A stretch of DNA of 64,000 nucleotides. It comes from Methylovulum miyakonense HT12 (lineage in GTDB: Bacteria > Pseudomonadota > Gammaproteobacteria > Methylococcales > Methylomonadaceae). The notes beneath the pieces were generated by a model, which was not told the DNA's origin, did not search any database, and saw only the letters and a list, made by a program, of their open reading frames with translations. This document shows positions 1-7,448 of the stretch, in pieces (position 1 is the first letter of the stretch; each line of letters begins with the position of its first letter). The DNA lies in the NCBI RefSeq assembly GCF_000384075.1, contig NZ_KB913025.1, forward strand, positions 1,875,551 through 1,939,550, given 5' to 3'. The position numbers were made by a program, and so were the translations under genes.

Positions 1-241
1 GGTTCACCTTAATGCTTGCGGGCAAGTCTTTTACGGTCACGGCAATGCTGTCCGGGAACGTGTTTTTTGATGCGGTGAAAGAAAAGCCTGTATTAGGGGC
101 GACTTCGGAGTTCTCGGCAGGGATGAAATCGGTAAATTTGGGTTTGGCACAGGCTTTTGTGCTGCCGCCACTGCCATACGCCCAGCAAGTGCCGCTAACC
201 AACATTAATGCCATAATCCAGGTGCTGTTGTTTCGGTTCAT
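1..241 (-). CDS. secreted protein of unknown function, partial (runs off left edge)
   Basis: An open frame on the minus strand starts at an ATG at 241 and continues past the window edge; only the first 80 residues are visible. The N-terminus is a clear Sec signal peptide: MNRNN, then a hydrophobic stretch ending near SGTCWA, with likely cleavage after AYG or CWA. The mature part reads as an extracellular beta-rich segment (for example CAKPKFTDFIPAE). I do not recognise the family from this fragment. It is transcribed divergently from the polysaccharide operon that begins at 483. A forward ORF over the same bases (12-290) has no such structure and is treated as a shadow. Confidence 0.6.
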   Translation of the reverse strand, partial: MNRNNSTWIMALMLVSGTCWAYGSGGSTKACAKPKFTDFIPAENSEVAPNTGFSFTASKNTFPDSIAVTVKDLPASIKVN

Positions 242-319
242 GGTGATGCCTCGTGTTGTTATTATTGTTATGTCCCAGCTTACAAGTTAACGGGTTTTAG
301 GCCGTTGTCAAAGCCGTAT

Positions 320-338
320 CGGTGGGATCCCATCACCG
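320..338 (-). other. hairpin in the leader of the left-edge secreted gene
   Basis: In the 241-base gap between the divergent genes, the minus strand reads CGGTGATGGGATCCCACCG, a compact stem-loop about 80 bases upstream of the ATG at 241. The first half resembles the GGNGATGG...CC stem of fluoride riboswitches. The second conserved part of that RNA (GAUGRCUCCUAC) is not seen, so only a structured leader is claimed. Confidence 0.3.
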
Positions 339-412
339 GTGTCACCCAGGTTTAGCAGGCTCAGGCTATTCAAAACCCGTATTTCATGGGTTGTTATGCC
401 ATTTATAGATGA

Positions 413-444
413 TTCCAACAAGTTAAAGAAGTCATAGCTATAAT
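413..444 (+). promoter_or_regulatory. possible sigma-70 promoter of the polysaccharide operon
   Basis: A perfect TATAAT is at 439-444, about 38 bases before the start codon of the first glycosyltransferase. The -35 region is weak (TTCCAA at 413-418, 20-base spacer). The gene has a strong ribosome site (GGAGG) at about 474-478. The call rests on the -10 box alone. Confidence 0.35.
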
Positions 445-482
445 GATAGCAACAAATAACTTAAAAAATTGGCGGAGGATTT

Positions 483-1667
483 ATGTTTGGGGCGCTCATC
501 TTATTGATACAAGTGGCGGTGCTGTTGTTGACGTTGCCCGGTACTTTGGAATTGTTGGCCTTGACGTTGGCGGCCGCCTTCTTAAAAAAGCGCTTGCAAG
601 TGTCCCGCATCCATCCTGAAGTTTCACTGCCCAGGTTGGCCGTTGTCATGCCGGCGCATAATGAGGCCAGCGGCATTGGTGCTTGTGTGGCCAATTTGAA
701 CGCCAGCCTCAAACAGGCCATAGGCTGTGAACTGATCGTCATCGCCGATAATTGCCAGGATGACACCGCCGCCATCGCTGCCGAAGCTGGGGCACGGGTT
801 TTGGTCCGGCAGAATGAGGGGCGACGGGGCAAAGGTTACGCGTTGGATTATGCCTTTAAGACGCTGTTACCCGAAGGTTTTGATGGCTTTATCGTGGTTG
901 ACGCGGACAGCCGTGTCGATACTGGAATGGTCAGTGAATTCCAACATGCTTTCGCGCAAGGTTTGGACGCACTGCAATGCCGCTACCGTATCGCCAATCC
1001 GGAAGCGTCACGCCGTGCCCGGTTGCTGTATATCGCGTGGTTGGCTTTTAATGAATTGCGTTTGCTAGGGCGTGAAAAGCTCAATGTGTCGGTAGGCATC
1101 TTGGGCAATGGTTTTGCCCTGAGCCGGGCGGTATTGGAAGCCGTGCCTTATGAAGCGGGGTCAATTGCGGAAGACATGGAATACCACCTGCGTCTGGTCG
1201 CGGCGGGTTTTCAGGTGCATTTTCTCGATACGGTGGCCGTCCTCTCTGATGCACCCAATCAGGGCGATAATGCCGCCGTGCAGCGCAGCCGTTGGGAAGG
1301 CGGGCGGTTCCGGTTGATGGCCGAGCATATCCCTGCCTTATTTTTTAGCGTGTTGCGTGGCCGTATACGGATGCTTGAGCCTTTGGCCGAGTTGCTGTTG
1401 TTGCCGCTGGCTTACCATGTGTTATTGCTATTGATGACCTTGTTAATGCCGTGGGCTTTTTTGCAATATTATGCGATTGCCGGATTATTACTGGTGATGG
1501 CGCATGTTTTGCTGGCAATTAAGGGTGCTGGCGACGGGCTTACCAATATTAAAGCGCTGGCGGCCGTCCCTTTTTATATCCTGTGGAAACTCACCTTAAT
1601 GCCCAAGTTGTGGCGCAATGCCCGCCATGATGCGCAGTGGCAACGTACAGATAGGGAAAACCTATGA
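483..1667 (+). CDS. membrane-bound GT2 glycosyltransferase with QxxRW motif
   Basis: This 394-residue inverting family 2 transferase probably builds an exopolysaccharide repeat unit or backbone at the inner membrane. Residues 1-33 form a hydrophobic anchor. The GT-A domain follows, with the metal-binding D140-A-D142, the acceptor-site E230/D231 and QRSRW at 267-271. Together these form the D,D,D,QxxRW signature of processive cellulose- and hyaluronan-synthase-like enzymes. Two or three membrane helices close the protein (about 290-375). A GGAGG site lies just before the ATG. It is the first gene of a ten-gene + strand operon and overlaps the next GT2 gene by 4 bases (ATGA). The sugar donor cannot be read from sequence. 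Confidence 0.85.
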   Translation: MFGALILLIQVAVLLLTLPGTLELLALTLAAAFLKKRLQVSRIHPEVSLPRLAVVMPAHNEASGIGACVANLNASLKQAIGCELIVIADNCQDDTAAIAAEAGARVLVRQNEGRRGKGYALDYAFKTLLPEGFDGFIVVDADSRVDTGMVSEFQHAFAQGLDALQCRYRIANPEASRRARLLYIAWLAFNELRLLGREKLNVSVGILGNGFALSRAVLEAVPYEAGSIAEDMEYHLRLVAAGFQVHFLDTVAVLSDAPNQGDNAAVQRSRWEGGRFRLMAEHIPALFFSVLRGRIRMLEPLAELLLLPLAYHVLLLLMTLLMPWAFLQYYAIAGLLLVMAHVLLAIKGAGDGLTNIKALAAVPFYILWKLTLMPKLWRNARHDAQWQRTDRENL

Positions 1668-2629
1668 TTGCTATATCTGTTTTTATCGTTACTTATAACA
1701 GTGCCCCGCTGTTGCGCTCGTGTCTGGACAGCTTGCGGGTTCAGACCTTAAGTGATTTTGAAATTATCGTGGTTGATAACGACTCACGCGATGGCACGGC
1801 GGAAATTGTCCGTACGGAGTACCCCGAAATCCGGTTGTTTGCAAACACCAGCAATCTTGGTTTTGGCCATGCCAATAATCTCGCGTTGACGGTGGCGAAA
1901 GGCAGCTATGTCGTGTTGCTGAACCCTGACGCGGTGATCCCGACGGACACCTTGCAACGGGCCTACAAGCACATGGAAAAAAATCTCGAAGTCGGCATGG
2001 GGGGCGGTTTGTTGCAAGGCCCGCGTGGCGAATGGCAACCCTCGGCCCGGCAGTTCCCGTCATTGTTAAATGAAGCCTTGGTGTTGTCCGGATTGGCGGA
2101 CCGTTTCCCGAAATCCCGATTTTTTGGGCGGTTTGACCGCTCTTGGGCGGATCCGCAACAAGAAACCGTCGTGGATTGGGTGCCCGGGGCGTTTGCGATT
2201 GTGCGCCGCAGTTTGCTGACGGAAATCAGGCTTTTCGACGCGCGTTTTTTTCTGTATTACGAAGAAGTTGATTTGTGCCGGCGCATCTATGAAGCAGGTT
2301 TCCAAGTGTATTATTGGCCGGACATGGTGATCACCCATATTGGCGGCGCGTCATCGGAAACGGTGGATGAAATGGCCTTTTCCAGTTCCGGCAAACAACT
2401 GACGCTATGGCGTATGCGTAGCCAACTGTTGTACTACCGCAAATGGCATGGCCTTCTTTATAGCCGATTGGTCAAGGGCTTGGAGCAAACTTGGCATAAA
2501 CTTAGGGCTTGGCGCAATGCCAAACGCGCGCCTGATAAAGCGGCCGAATCAAGGCATATCGTGCAACTTTGGGAGCAAGCCTGGCAAGAAACGGAAGGCG
2601 GGCTGGTTTCCCCTCCCCAACCTTGGTGA
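1664..2629 (+). CDS. GT2 glycosyltransferase, rhamnosyltransferase-like
   Basis: A soluble 321-residue GT2 enzyme of the RfbN/WbbL type, which adds a deoxysugar (often rhamnose) to a lipid-linked glycan. The N-terminus has the classic ISVFIVTYNSAPLLRSCLDSL nucleotide-sugar fold, followed by VVDNDSRDGT and the metal site in LLNPDAVIP. A hallmark of the subfamily is the FFLYYEEVDLCRR segment (about residues 190-202), where EEVD supplies the base region. The basic C-terminal tail may bind membrane. The start ATG overlaps the stop of the upstream transferase, indicating translational coupling. Rhamnose specificity is family inference only. Confidence 0.85.
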   Translation: MIAISVFIVTYNSAPLLRSCLDSLRVQTLSDFEIIVVDNDSRDGTAEIVRTEYPEIRLFANTSNLGFGHANNLALTVAKGSYVVLLNPDAVIPTDTLQRAYKHMEKNLEVGMGGGLLQGPRGEWQPSARQFPSLLNEALVLSGLADRFPKSRFFGRFDRSWADPQQETVVDWVPGAFAIVRRSLLTEIRLFDARFFLYYEEVDLCRRIYEAGFQVYYWPDMVITHIGGASSETVDEMAFSSSGKQLTLWRMRSQLLYYRKWHGLLYSRLVKGLEQTWHKLRAWRNAKRAPDKAAESRHIVQLWEQAWQETEGGLVSPPQPW

Positions 2630-2634
2630 AGCAG

Positions 2635-3144
2635 ATGTTTGCAAATATCCGTGAAGATTGGCGGACTTACGAAGGCGACTTAAGCCGCCAAGGCCTTTGG
2701 GTCATGTTGGTGTACCGTTTTGGGCGCTGGCGTTATGGCGTCCGGCAACGTTGGTTACGGTTGCCGCTATCTATTTTATATAAGATATTGAAATTACTGT
2801 CACAAATTTTGACAGGCATAGATTTGCCCTGTGAAGCGCAAGTGGGGCGGCGGCTGGTCATCGAACATTTTGGGGGCATTATCATCAGCGGCGACACCGT
2901 ATTGGGCGATGATGTGGTGATCCGTAACGGCGTGACCATCGGCCTTAAGCACACGGGGATTGCAGGTGCGCCCGTCATCGGGAACCGTGTGGACATCGGT
3001 GCGGGTGCTAAAATTTTAGGCGCCATCACTATTGGCGATGATGTCGCCATTGGGGCGAATGCGGTGGTGTTGCAGGATGTTCCGGCGAATTCATTGGCGG
3101 TCGGTGTGCCCGCCGTGATAAAACCACGTAAACAGCCTGGGTGA
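2635..3144 (+). CDS. serine O-acetyltransferase-like hexapeptide acyltransferase
   Basis: This 169-residue protein has the CysE/serine acetyltransferase layout: a helical N-terminal part beginning MFANIREDWRTY, then a left-handed beta-helix of hexapeptide repeats with GADV/IGDDVVIRNGVTIG-type turns and a catalytic His in the LVIEHFGGI segment. In polysaccharide operons such proteins usually acetylate a sugar rather than serine, and that is the likelier job here. The frame is open further upstream (ATG at 2569), but that extension lies inside the preceding gene. The ATG at 2635, six bases after the previous stop, starts the conserved part. Confidence 0.75.
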   Translation: MFANIREDWRTYEGDLSRQGLWVMLVYRFGRWRYGVRQRWLRLPLSILYKILKLLSQILTGIDLPCEAQVGRRLVIEHFGGIIISGDTVLGDDVVIRNGVTIGLKHTGIAGAPVIGNRVDIGAGAKILGAITIGDDVAIGANAVVLQDVPANSLAVGVPAVIKPRKQPG

Positions 3145-3155
3145 TAGGATTCCCC

Positions 3156-4364
3156 ATGATGCGTTTGTTCGATGTGTTGAGCAGTGGCCTGTTGTTAATA
3201 GTGCTGTCGCCGTTATTGCTGTACCGCGCCGTGCTGGCGTATAGGCAAACCCAAACGGTTTTTAACCGCGAGCCCCAACTCGGTTACCGGCAACACCCGT
3301 TTGACCGTTTAAGTTTCGCGGGTGAAGCAGGCGGAAAAGGCTTGGCGGTCTTGCTGAATGTCTTGCGCGGCGATCTGGCCTGGGCGGGAGTCCGGGCTTT
3401 GGCGGCCAGTGAAGCCGCAAAGCTTCCTGTTGATGCCAGCCAGTATTTTGCCTGCCGGCCTGGGGTGGTGTCCGCGTATAGCCTCAAGCAAAAAATTGGC
3501 TTGGCTTATGATGACGAATTCGCCACTAATCTGACGTTTTTTGTCAGCCTTTCTGCCAAAAATTATTTTGGCCTGTGCCTGCGTGCCGCCATTGGTTTGT
3601 TATTAGGCGGGAGCAAGCCTAGGCCCACCCCGCCCATGCTGCATTTTTGGGGCGTCAATATCGTCAACACCACCATGGCGGAAGCCTTGGATTGGATAGA
3701 TATGCGCGTCCGCAACCGGCAAAAAACCTTGCTCGCCTTCGTCAACCCGGCTTGCCTGAACATCGCCTACACCCACGATGCTTACCGCCAAATCCTACAA
3801 GACGCTGACCGGGTCTTGCCGGACGGTATCGGCATTAAAATCGGCTGCCGTTTGCTTAACCAAAACCTGTTGGCCAACGTCAACGGTACGGATTTGTTTC
3901 CTCGCTTGTGCGGGCGTGCGGCGGAAGGGGGCTATAGCGTGTTTTTACTGGGCGGTTTGCCAGGCGTTGCCGGACAGGCTGCGGCAGCGATGCAACAACG
4001 CTTCCCCCATTTGCAAATTGCTGGGGTTCAAGACGGTTATTTTACCGATGGGCAAGAGCCGCAGGTTATTGATACCATCAACCGTTCTGGCGCGTCAGTG
4101 TTGTTGGTGGGTTTCGGCGTGCCCAAGCAGGAATTATGGCTGGCCCGCCATAGAAGCCAGTTAAGCCCGGCCGTCTGTATGGGGATTGGCGGTTTGTTTG
4201 ATTATTATTCCGGCCGTATCCCCCGTGCCCCCGTGTGGTTACGGGAAATCGGTATGGAATGGTCGTGGCGCTTGATCCAGGAGCCTGGGCGTATGTGGCG
4301 GCGCTATTTGATAGGCAACCCTGTGTTTCTCTATCGCGTTTGGCGGCAACGCCAGCAAGGATAA
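3156..4364 (+). CDS. TagA/WecG-family glycosyltransferase fused to a degenerate sugar-phosphotransferase domain
   Basis: A 402-residue two-part protein. Residues about 165-400 are a GT26 (WecG/TagA/CpsF) domain, which transfers a sugar such as ManNAc to a lipid-linked intermediate; visible marks are FVNPACLNIAY, RVLPDGIGI, GFGVPKQELW and GIGGLFDYYSG. Residues 1-160 resemble a polyprenyl-phosphate sugar phosphotransferase: the membrane hairpin MRLFDVLSSGLLLIVLSP and the echo NVLRGDLAWAG (68-78) of NVLKGDMSLVG. The KFRSM segment and the catalytic Asp-Glu before LPQL are missing. That domain is therefore probably inactive and may anchor or pair with the intact enzyme encoded next. The ATG at 3156 with AGGA upstream is preferred over the GTG at 3141. 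Confidence 0.8.
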   Translation: MMRLFDVLSSGLLLIVLSPLLLYRAVLAYRQTQTVFNREPQLGYRQHPFDRLSFAGEAGGKGLAVLLNVLRGDLAWAGVRALAASEAAKLPVDASQYFACRPGVVSAYSLKQKIGLAYDDEFATNLTFFVSLSAKNYFGLCLRAAIGLLLGGSKPRPTPPMLHFWGVNIVNTTMAEALDWIDMRVRNRQKTLLAFVNPACLNIAYTHDAYRQILQDADRVLPDGIGIKIGCRLLNQNLLANVNGTDLFPRLCGRAAEGGYSVFLLGGLPGVAGQAAAAMQQRFPHLQIAGVQDGYFTDGQEPQVIDTINRSGASVLLVGFGVPKQELWLARHRSQLSPAVCMGIGGLFDYYSGRIPRAPVWLREIGMEWSWRLIQEPGRMWRRYLIGNPVFLYRVWRQRQQG

Positions 4365-4367
4365 TCT

Positions 4368-5090
4368 ATGAATGACGAGGAATTGCGCAACGAATTGCTG
4401 CGCCGCTACAGCCGCTTGCCTTACCTGAAAGGCCGGATTTCCCTGCGCATGCAGTTTAAACGTTGGTTATGGCGCGGTGTCATCGGCGGCACTTATTTTG
4501 TCAAACGCCTGATCGACATCATTGCGTCCCTCATTTTGATGTTCCTACTCACGCCGCTGTTTCTGGTGATTATGGCGTTGATCTACAAAAGCTCGCCCGG
4601 GCCGGTGTTTTATAAACAAACCCGTGTCGGCCGTTGGGGCAAGTTGTTCACGATGTGGAAATTCCGTTCCATGTATCTGGATGCCGGCGAACGCCTGAAA
4701 GAAATCATGGCGCAAAATGAAATGACGGGCGGGGTGATTTTCAAGATGAAAAACGACCCGCGCATTTTTCCGGTCGGCAAGTTCATCCGCAAAGCCTCGA
4801 TTGATGAATTGCCGCAACTGTGGAATGTGCTGAAAGGCGACATGTCCTTGGTCGGCCCCCGCCCCGCCTTGCCGTCCGAAGTCAACCAATACTCCTTGGA
4901 AGACCGGCGACGGCTCGAAGTGATCCCGGGCATCACTTGCATTTGGCAGGTTTCGGGGCGTTCCAATATCCCGTTCCCGCAGCAAGTGCAGCTCGATGTG
5001 CAGTACATCCAATCGCAGTCGGTCTGGATGGACATTAAATTGTTGCTGCAAACCATTCCCGCCGTATTGTTGAGCAGGGGGGCGTACTGA
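4368..5090 (+). CDS. polyprenyl-phosphate sugar-1-phosphate transferase (initiating enzyme)
   Basis: This 240-residue enzyme moves a sugar 1-phosphate from a nucleotide sugar to undecaprenyl phosphate, starting the repeat unit at the inner membrane. It is the short monotopic form, with one reentrant helix (KRLIDIIASLILMFLLTP) and no WcaJ-type N-terminal membrane bundle. All signature blocks are intact: VFYKQTRVGRWGKLF, WKFRSM, the catalytic D146-E147 in SIDELPQLWNVLKGDMSLVG, PRP, and PGITCIWQVSGRSN. The gene begins 4 bases after the preceding stop, and its stop overlaps the next start (TGATG). It is the only complete initiating transferase in the locus. Confidence 0.92.
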   Translation: MNDEELRNELLRRYSRLPYLKGRISLRMQFKRWLWRGVIGGTYFVKRLIDIIASLILMFLLTPLFLVIMALIYKSSPGPVFYKQTRVGRWGKLFTMWKFRSMYLDAGERLKEIMAQNEMTGGVIFKMKNDPRIFPVGKFIRKASIDELPQLWNVLKGDMSLVGPRPALPSEVNQYSLEDRRRLEVIPGITCIWQVSGRSNIPFPQQVQLDVQYIQSQSVWMDIKLLLQTIPAVLLSRGAY

Positions 5091-6529
5091 TGGACGCCAT
5101 CATTTTAGCCGACCGGAAAGGCCAGGAATTGCTGCCGCTGACCGGCAGCACCTGCGTCCCCCTCTTGCCGTTGGCAGGCAAATCCGTCCTGGAACATACG
5201 CTGGAAGCCTTGGTGCAAGCGGGTTTACGGCAAGCGCATATCGTTGTGTCACCGCACGCCGAAGCCGTCAAAGAAGCCTTTGGCTCAGGCGAACGCTGGG
5301 GCATGCGCCTGACCTACAGTACCAGCCGCGGCGAAGAATCGCCGTCGCAAGTGTTGGCGGGTTTGCAAAATCCGCCTTCCGTGCCGTTTTTAATATTGCG
5401 TGGCGATGTCGTGCGTAGCGGATTGATAAACTCGTTTTTGGCACAAGCGGAAACGCTTGACGTGCCGGGCGTGCAGGCCCGGTTCAGTGGTGAAAATGCT
5501 TTTGTGATGCTGTGCCGCGACCTCCGTCATGCGGCCTTCGATAACCTGGGTTGGGTGGAAACACGCCAGCCTTCAGCCCAAATTGATTTGGAAGGTGCCG
5601 TCGCCAAACTCGACTCCCTGAAAAATTTCCACCAAGCTAATTTAGATGCCGCCGCAGGGAGGATTTCCCTGCTGTTGCCGGGGCTGCAAACTGCTTTAGG
5701 CATGACCCAAGGCCGCAACTCCGAGGCGTATCCGCAAAATGTCAAACAAGGCGTTGCCTTGATTGGCGCCTACTGTAGCCTGCACCCTTCCGTGGAATTT
5801 AACGGGGAGGTGGTGATAGGCGATAACGTGATCATCGACCGCCGGGCCAGTATTGAAAACACCGTGATCCTGCCGCACAGCTATATCGGTGAACTGGTCG
5901 AATTGCGCAATGCGATTGTGCGCGGCAATGAGCTGATCCGCGTGGATAACGGGGCGGTTTTAAAAATCACCGATACTTTTTTGCTTGCCGATTTGACGGT
6001 TAGCCCCATCAACAAAGGCCTGGGTGAGGTTTATAACCGCCTGGCCGGATTAGTGCTGCTGCTGCTTAGCCTGCCGTTGTGGGGGTTGGCAGGCTTGCTG
6101 GTGCTGCTGCAAAGGCCCGTGGCGCCCTTTTCCAAACAGCTATTGCGCGGCAACAAAATTAAACTGGACGATTTTGGCCTGCCGCAACGGGCGGAATTTA
6201 CCGCTTGGGCCTGCAATGTCAGCGTCCCTGTATTGCGTTATTTGCCGCGCGTGCTCGCGGTTGTCGGCGGTGATTTGCGTTTGGTCGGGGCGTTACCGGT
6301 GACTGTCGAAGCCGCTTTGCAACGCACTGAAGAGTGGGAGAAATTCGCCGATCAAGCCCCGGCCGGTTTGCTGGGGCCGACGCAATTGGCCATCCCGGCC
6401 GATGCGCCTGATGAAGAAAAACTAATGAGCGATTCATTTTATTGGGCGAATTTCAGCATCCGGCATGATTTCCGCTATCTGATACAAGCTTGGCAGGCGC
6501 TGTTCTCCCGCAAAGCTTGGTTTTCCTGA
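5090..6529 (+). CDS. NDP-sugar pyrophosphorylase-like protein with hexapeptide and degenerate sugar-transferase domains
   Basis: A 479-residue mosaic. Residues 1-230 have the fold of sugar-1-phosphate nucleotidyltransferases (MDAIILADRKG..LPL..VPLLPLAGKSVLEH). The GGxGTRL nucleotide loop and the PKP lysine are replaced (ADRKGQEL, TCVP), so catalysis is doubtful. Residues about 235-300 are hexapeptide repeats ([19 protein letters not shown]). Residues about 310-479 match a sugar phosphotransferase: hydrophobic helix about 320-343, and LPRVLAVVGGDLRLVG at 385-400 aligning with LPQLxNVLxGDMSLVG, but without the Asp-Glu pair. A regulatory or scaffolding role beside the intact transferase is inference. 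The start overlaps the upstream stop by one base. Confidence 0.75.
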   Translation: MDAIILADRKGQELLPLTGSTCVPLLPLAGKSVLEHTLEALVQAGLRQAHIVVSPHAEAVKEAFGSGERWGMRLTYSTSRGEESPSQVLAGLQNPPSVPFLILRGDVVRSGLINSFLAQAETLDVPGVQARFSGENAFVMLCRDLRHAAFDNLGWVETRQPSAQIDLEGAVAKLDSLKNFHQANLDAAAGRISLLLPGLQTALGMTQGRNSEAYPQNVKQGVALIGAYCSLHPSVEFNGEVVIGDNVIIDRRASIENTVILPHSYIGELVELRNAIVRGNELIRVDNGAVLKITDTFLLADLTVSPINKGLGEVYNRLAGLVLLLLSLPLWGLAGLLVLLQRPVAPFSKQLLRGNKIKLDDFGLPQRAEFTAWACNVSVPVLRYLPRVLAVVGGDLRLVGALPVTVEAALQRTEEWEKFADQAPAGLLGPTQLAIPADAPDEEKLMSDSFYWANFSIRHDFRYLIQAWQALFSRKAWFS

Positions 6530-6548
6530 ACGGGAAGGGGCGTTCAGG

Positions 6549-7037
6549 ATGCTTGCGGCAGCTAACGTGGCGGATTCCGTCACACTAAAAATAGCCAGCA
6601 CTGCCCAACAGGTTTCACTGTTAAGCGAAGCCCTCCATGCGCTTTGCCTGTACGCGACCGGCAATGAAAAATGTGCGCTTGATGTGCAGTGCGCAACGGT
6701 TGAGGCCTTGAATAATGTGGTTATCCATGCTTACCATAACCAACCCGGGCATGAGATCACCGTGTGCTGGTATCGGCAAGATAGGCAATTACGGATTGAG
6801 ATCATCGACAACGGTGATTCAATGGCGGCCCTGCCCGAACCAGTTTTGCCCGATTTCGAGGCGGAAGGCGGGCGGGGCTGGTGGATCATCAATGCCAGCG
6901 TCGACAGCTATTTTTACAAAATTATTGAGGGCGTCGAACGGGAGCGCGTATTGTTTCCTGGAGAAAATCATGAAAGCGTCGCCACGGCTAAACCCAATGC
7001 GCACCGTAATATCCTGACCTTGCTTAAACAGTTTTAA
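6549..7037 (+). CDS. RsbW-like anti-sigma/switch ATPase (HATPase_c_2)
   Basis: A 162-residue single-domain GHKL ATPase of the RsbW/SpoIIAB type. Such proteins bind and phosphorylate a STAS partner and release or hold a target protein. The N-box is VEALNNVVIHAYHN (about 56-69), the D-box is IEIIDNGDSM, and a glycine-rich GGRGWWIINASVD lies around 110-123. The gene sits between the polysaccharide enzymes and a STAS gene (33 bases downstream), the classic kinase-substrate pairing. No sigma factor lies nearby, so the controlled target may be an enzyme or transporter rather than transcription. Confidence 0.82.
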   Translation: MLAAANVADSVTLKIASTAQQVSLLSEALHALCLYATGNEKCALDVQCATVEALNNVVIHAYHNQPGHEITVCWYRQDRQLRIEIIDNGDSMAALPEPVLPDFEAEGGRGWWIINASVDSYFYKIIEGVERERVLFPGENHESVATAKPNAHRNILTLLKQF

Positions 7038-7069
7038 AGCAACCAACTATTTTATAGGAGCCCTTTACT

Positions 7070-7408
7070 ATGGTTATGAACGAACAAAAACATGGCGACA
7101 TTGACATCGTGGCGTTATCAGGCCGTTTTGTCATGGCCGACGCACCGGAAGTGCGCGAGCGCTTGAAAGCCTTAATTGATGATGGTCAAGGCAAGCTGGT
7201 CATTGACATGGATCAGGTGTCTTTTATTGATTCCAGTGCCTGCGCGGTGCTTATTTCGGCGTTTAAGGCCATGCAATTAAAGCCGGGGCGTTTGGTTTTA
7301 GTCACCAGCCCCGTGGTGCAGGCGTTGATCGAGTTGACCCGTTTGCATACCATTTTTGAAATATTGCCGGCCCGGCCAGCGGCTTTAGAGGCATTCGGGG
7401 CCCCGTGA
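7070..7408 (+). CDS. STAS-domain anti-sigma factor antagonist
   Basis: A 112-residue stand-alone STAS protein of the SpoIIAA/RsbV type, the likely substrate of the ATPase just upstream. The phospho-site is in SFIDSSACAVLISA, with D54 followed by S55 and S56. In this family the serine after Asp is phosphorylated by the RsbW partner and dephosphorylated by a PP2C such as the one encoded at 10755-11966. Start choice: an AGGAG at 7056-7060 is 9 bases before the ATG at 7070; an alternative ATG is two codons later. Confidence 0.88.
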   Translation: MVMNEQKHGDIDIVALSGRFVMADAPEVRERLKALIDDGQGKLVIDMDQVSFIDSSACAVLISAFKAMQLKPGRLVLVTSPVVQALIELTRLHTIFEILPARPAALEAFGAP

Positions 7409-7448
7409 GGCATTGGCCCATGCCGGCCATCCGTAACCAGGAAAACGC

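Noticed and set aside
320-338. Fluoride riboswitch
   Set aside because: Only the first stem resembles it; the conserved GAUGRCUCCUAC block is missing and the gene is a secreted protein.
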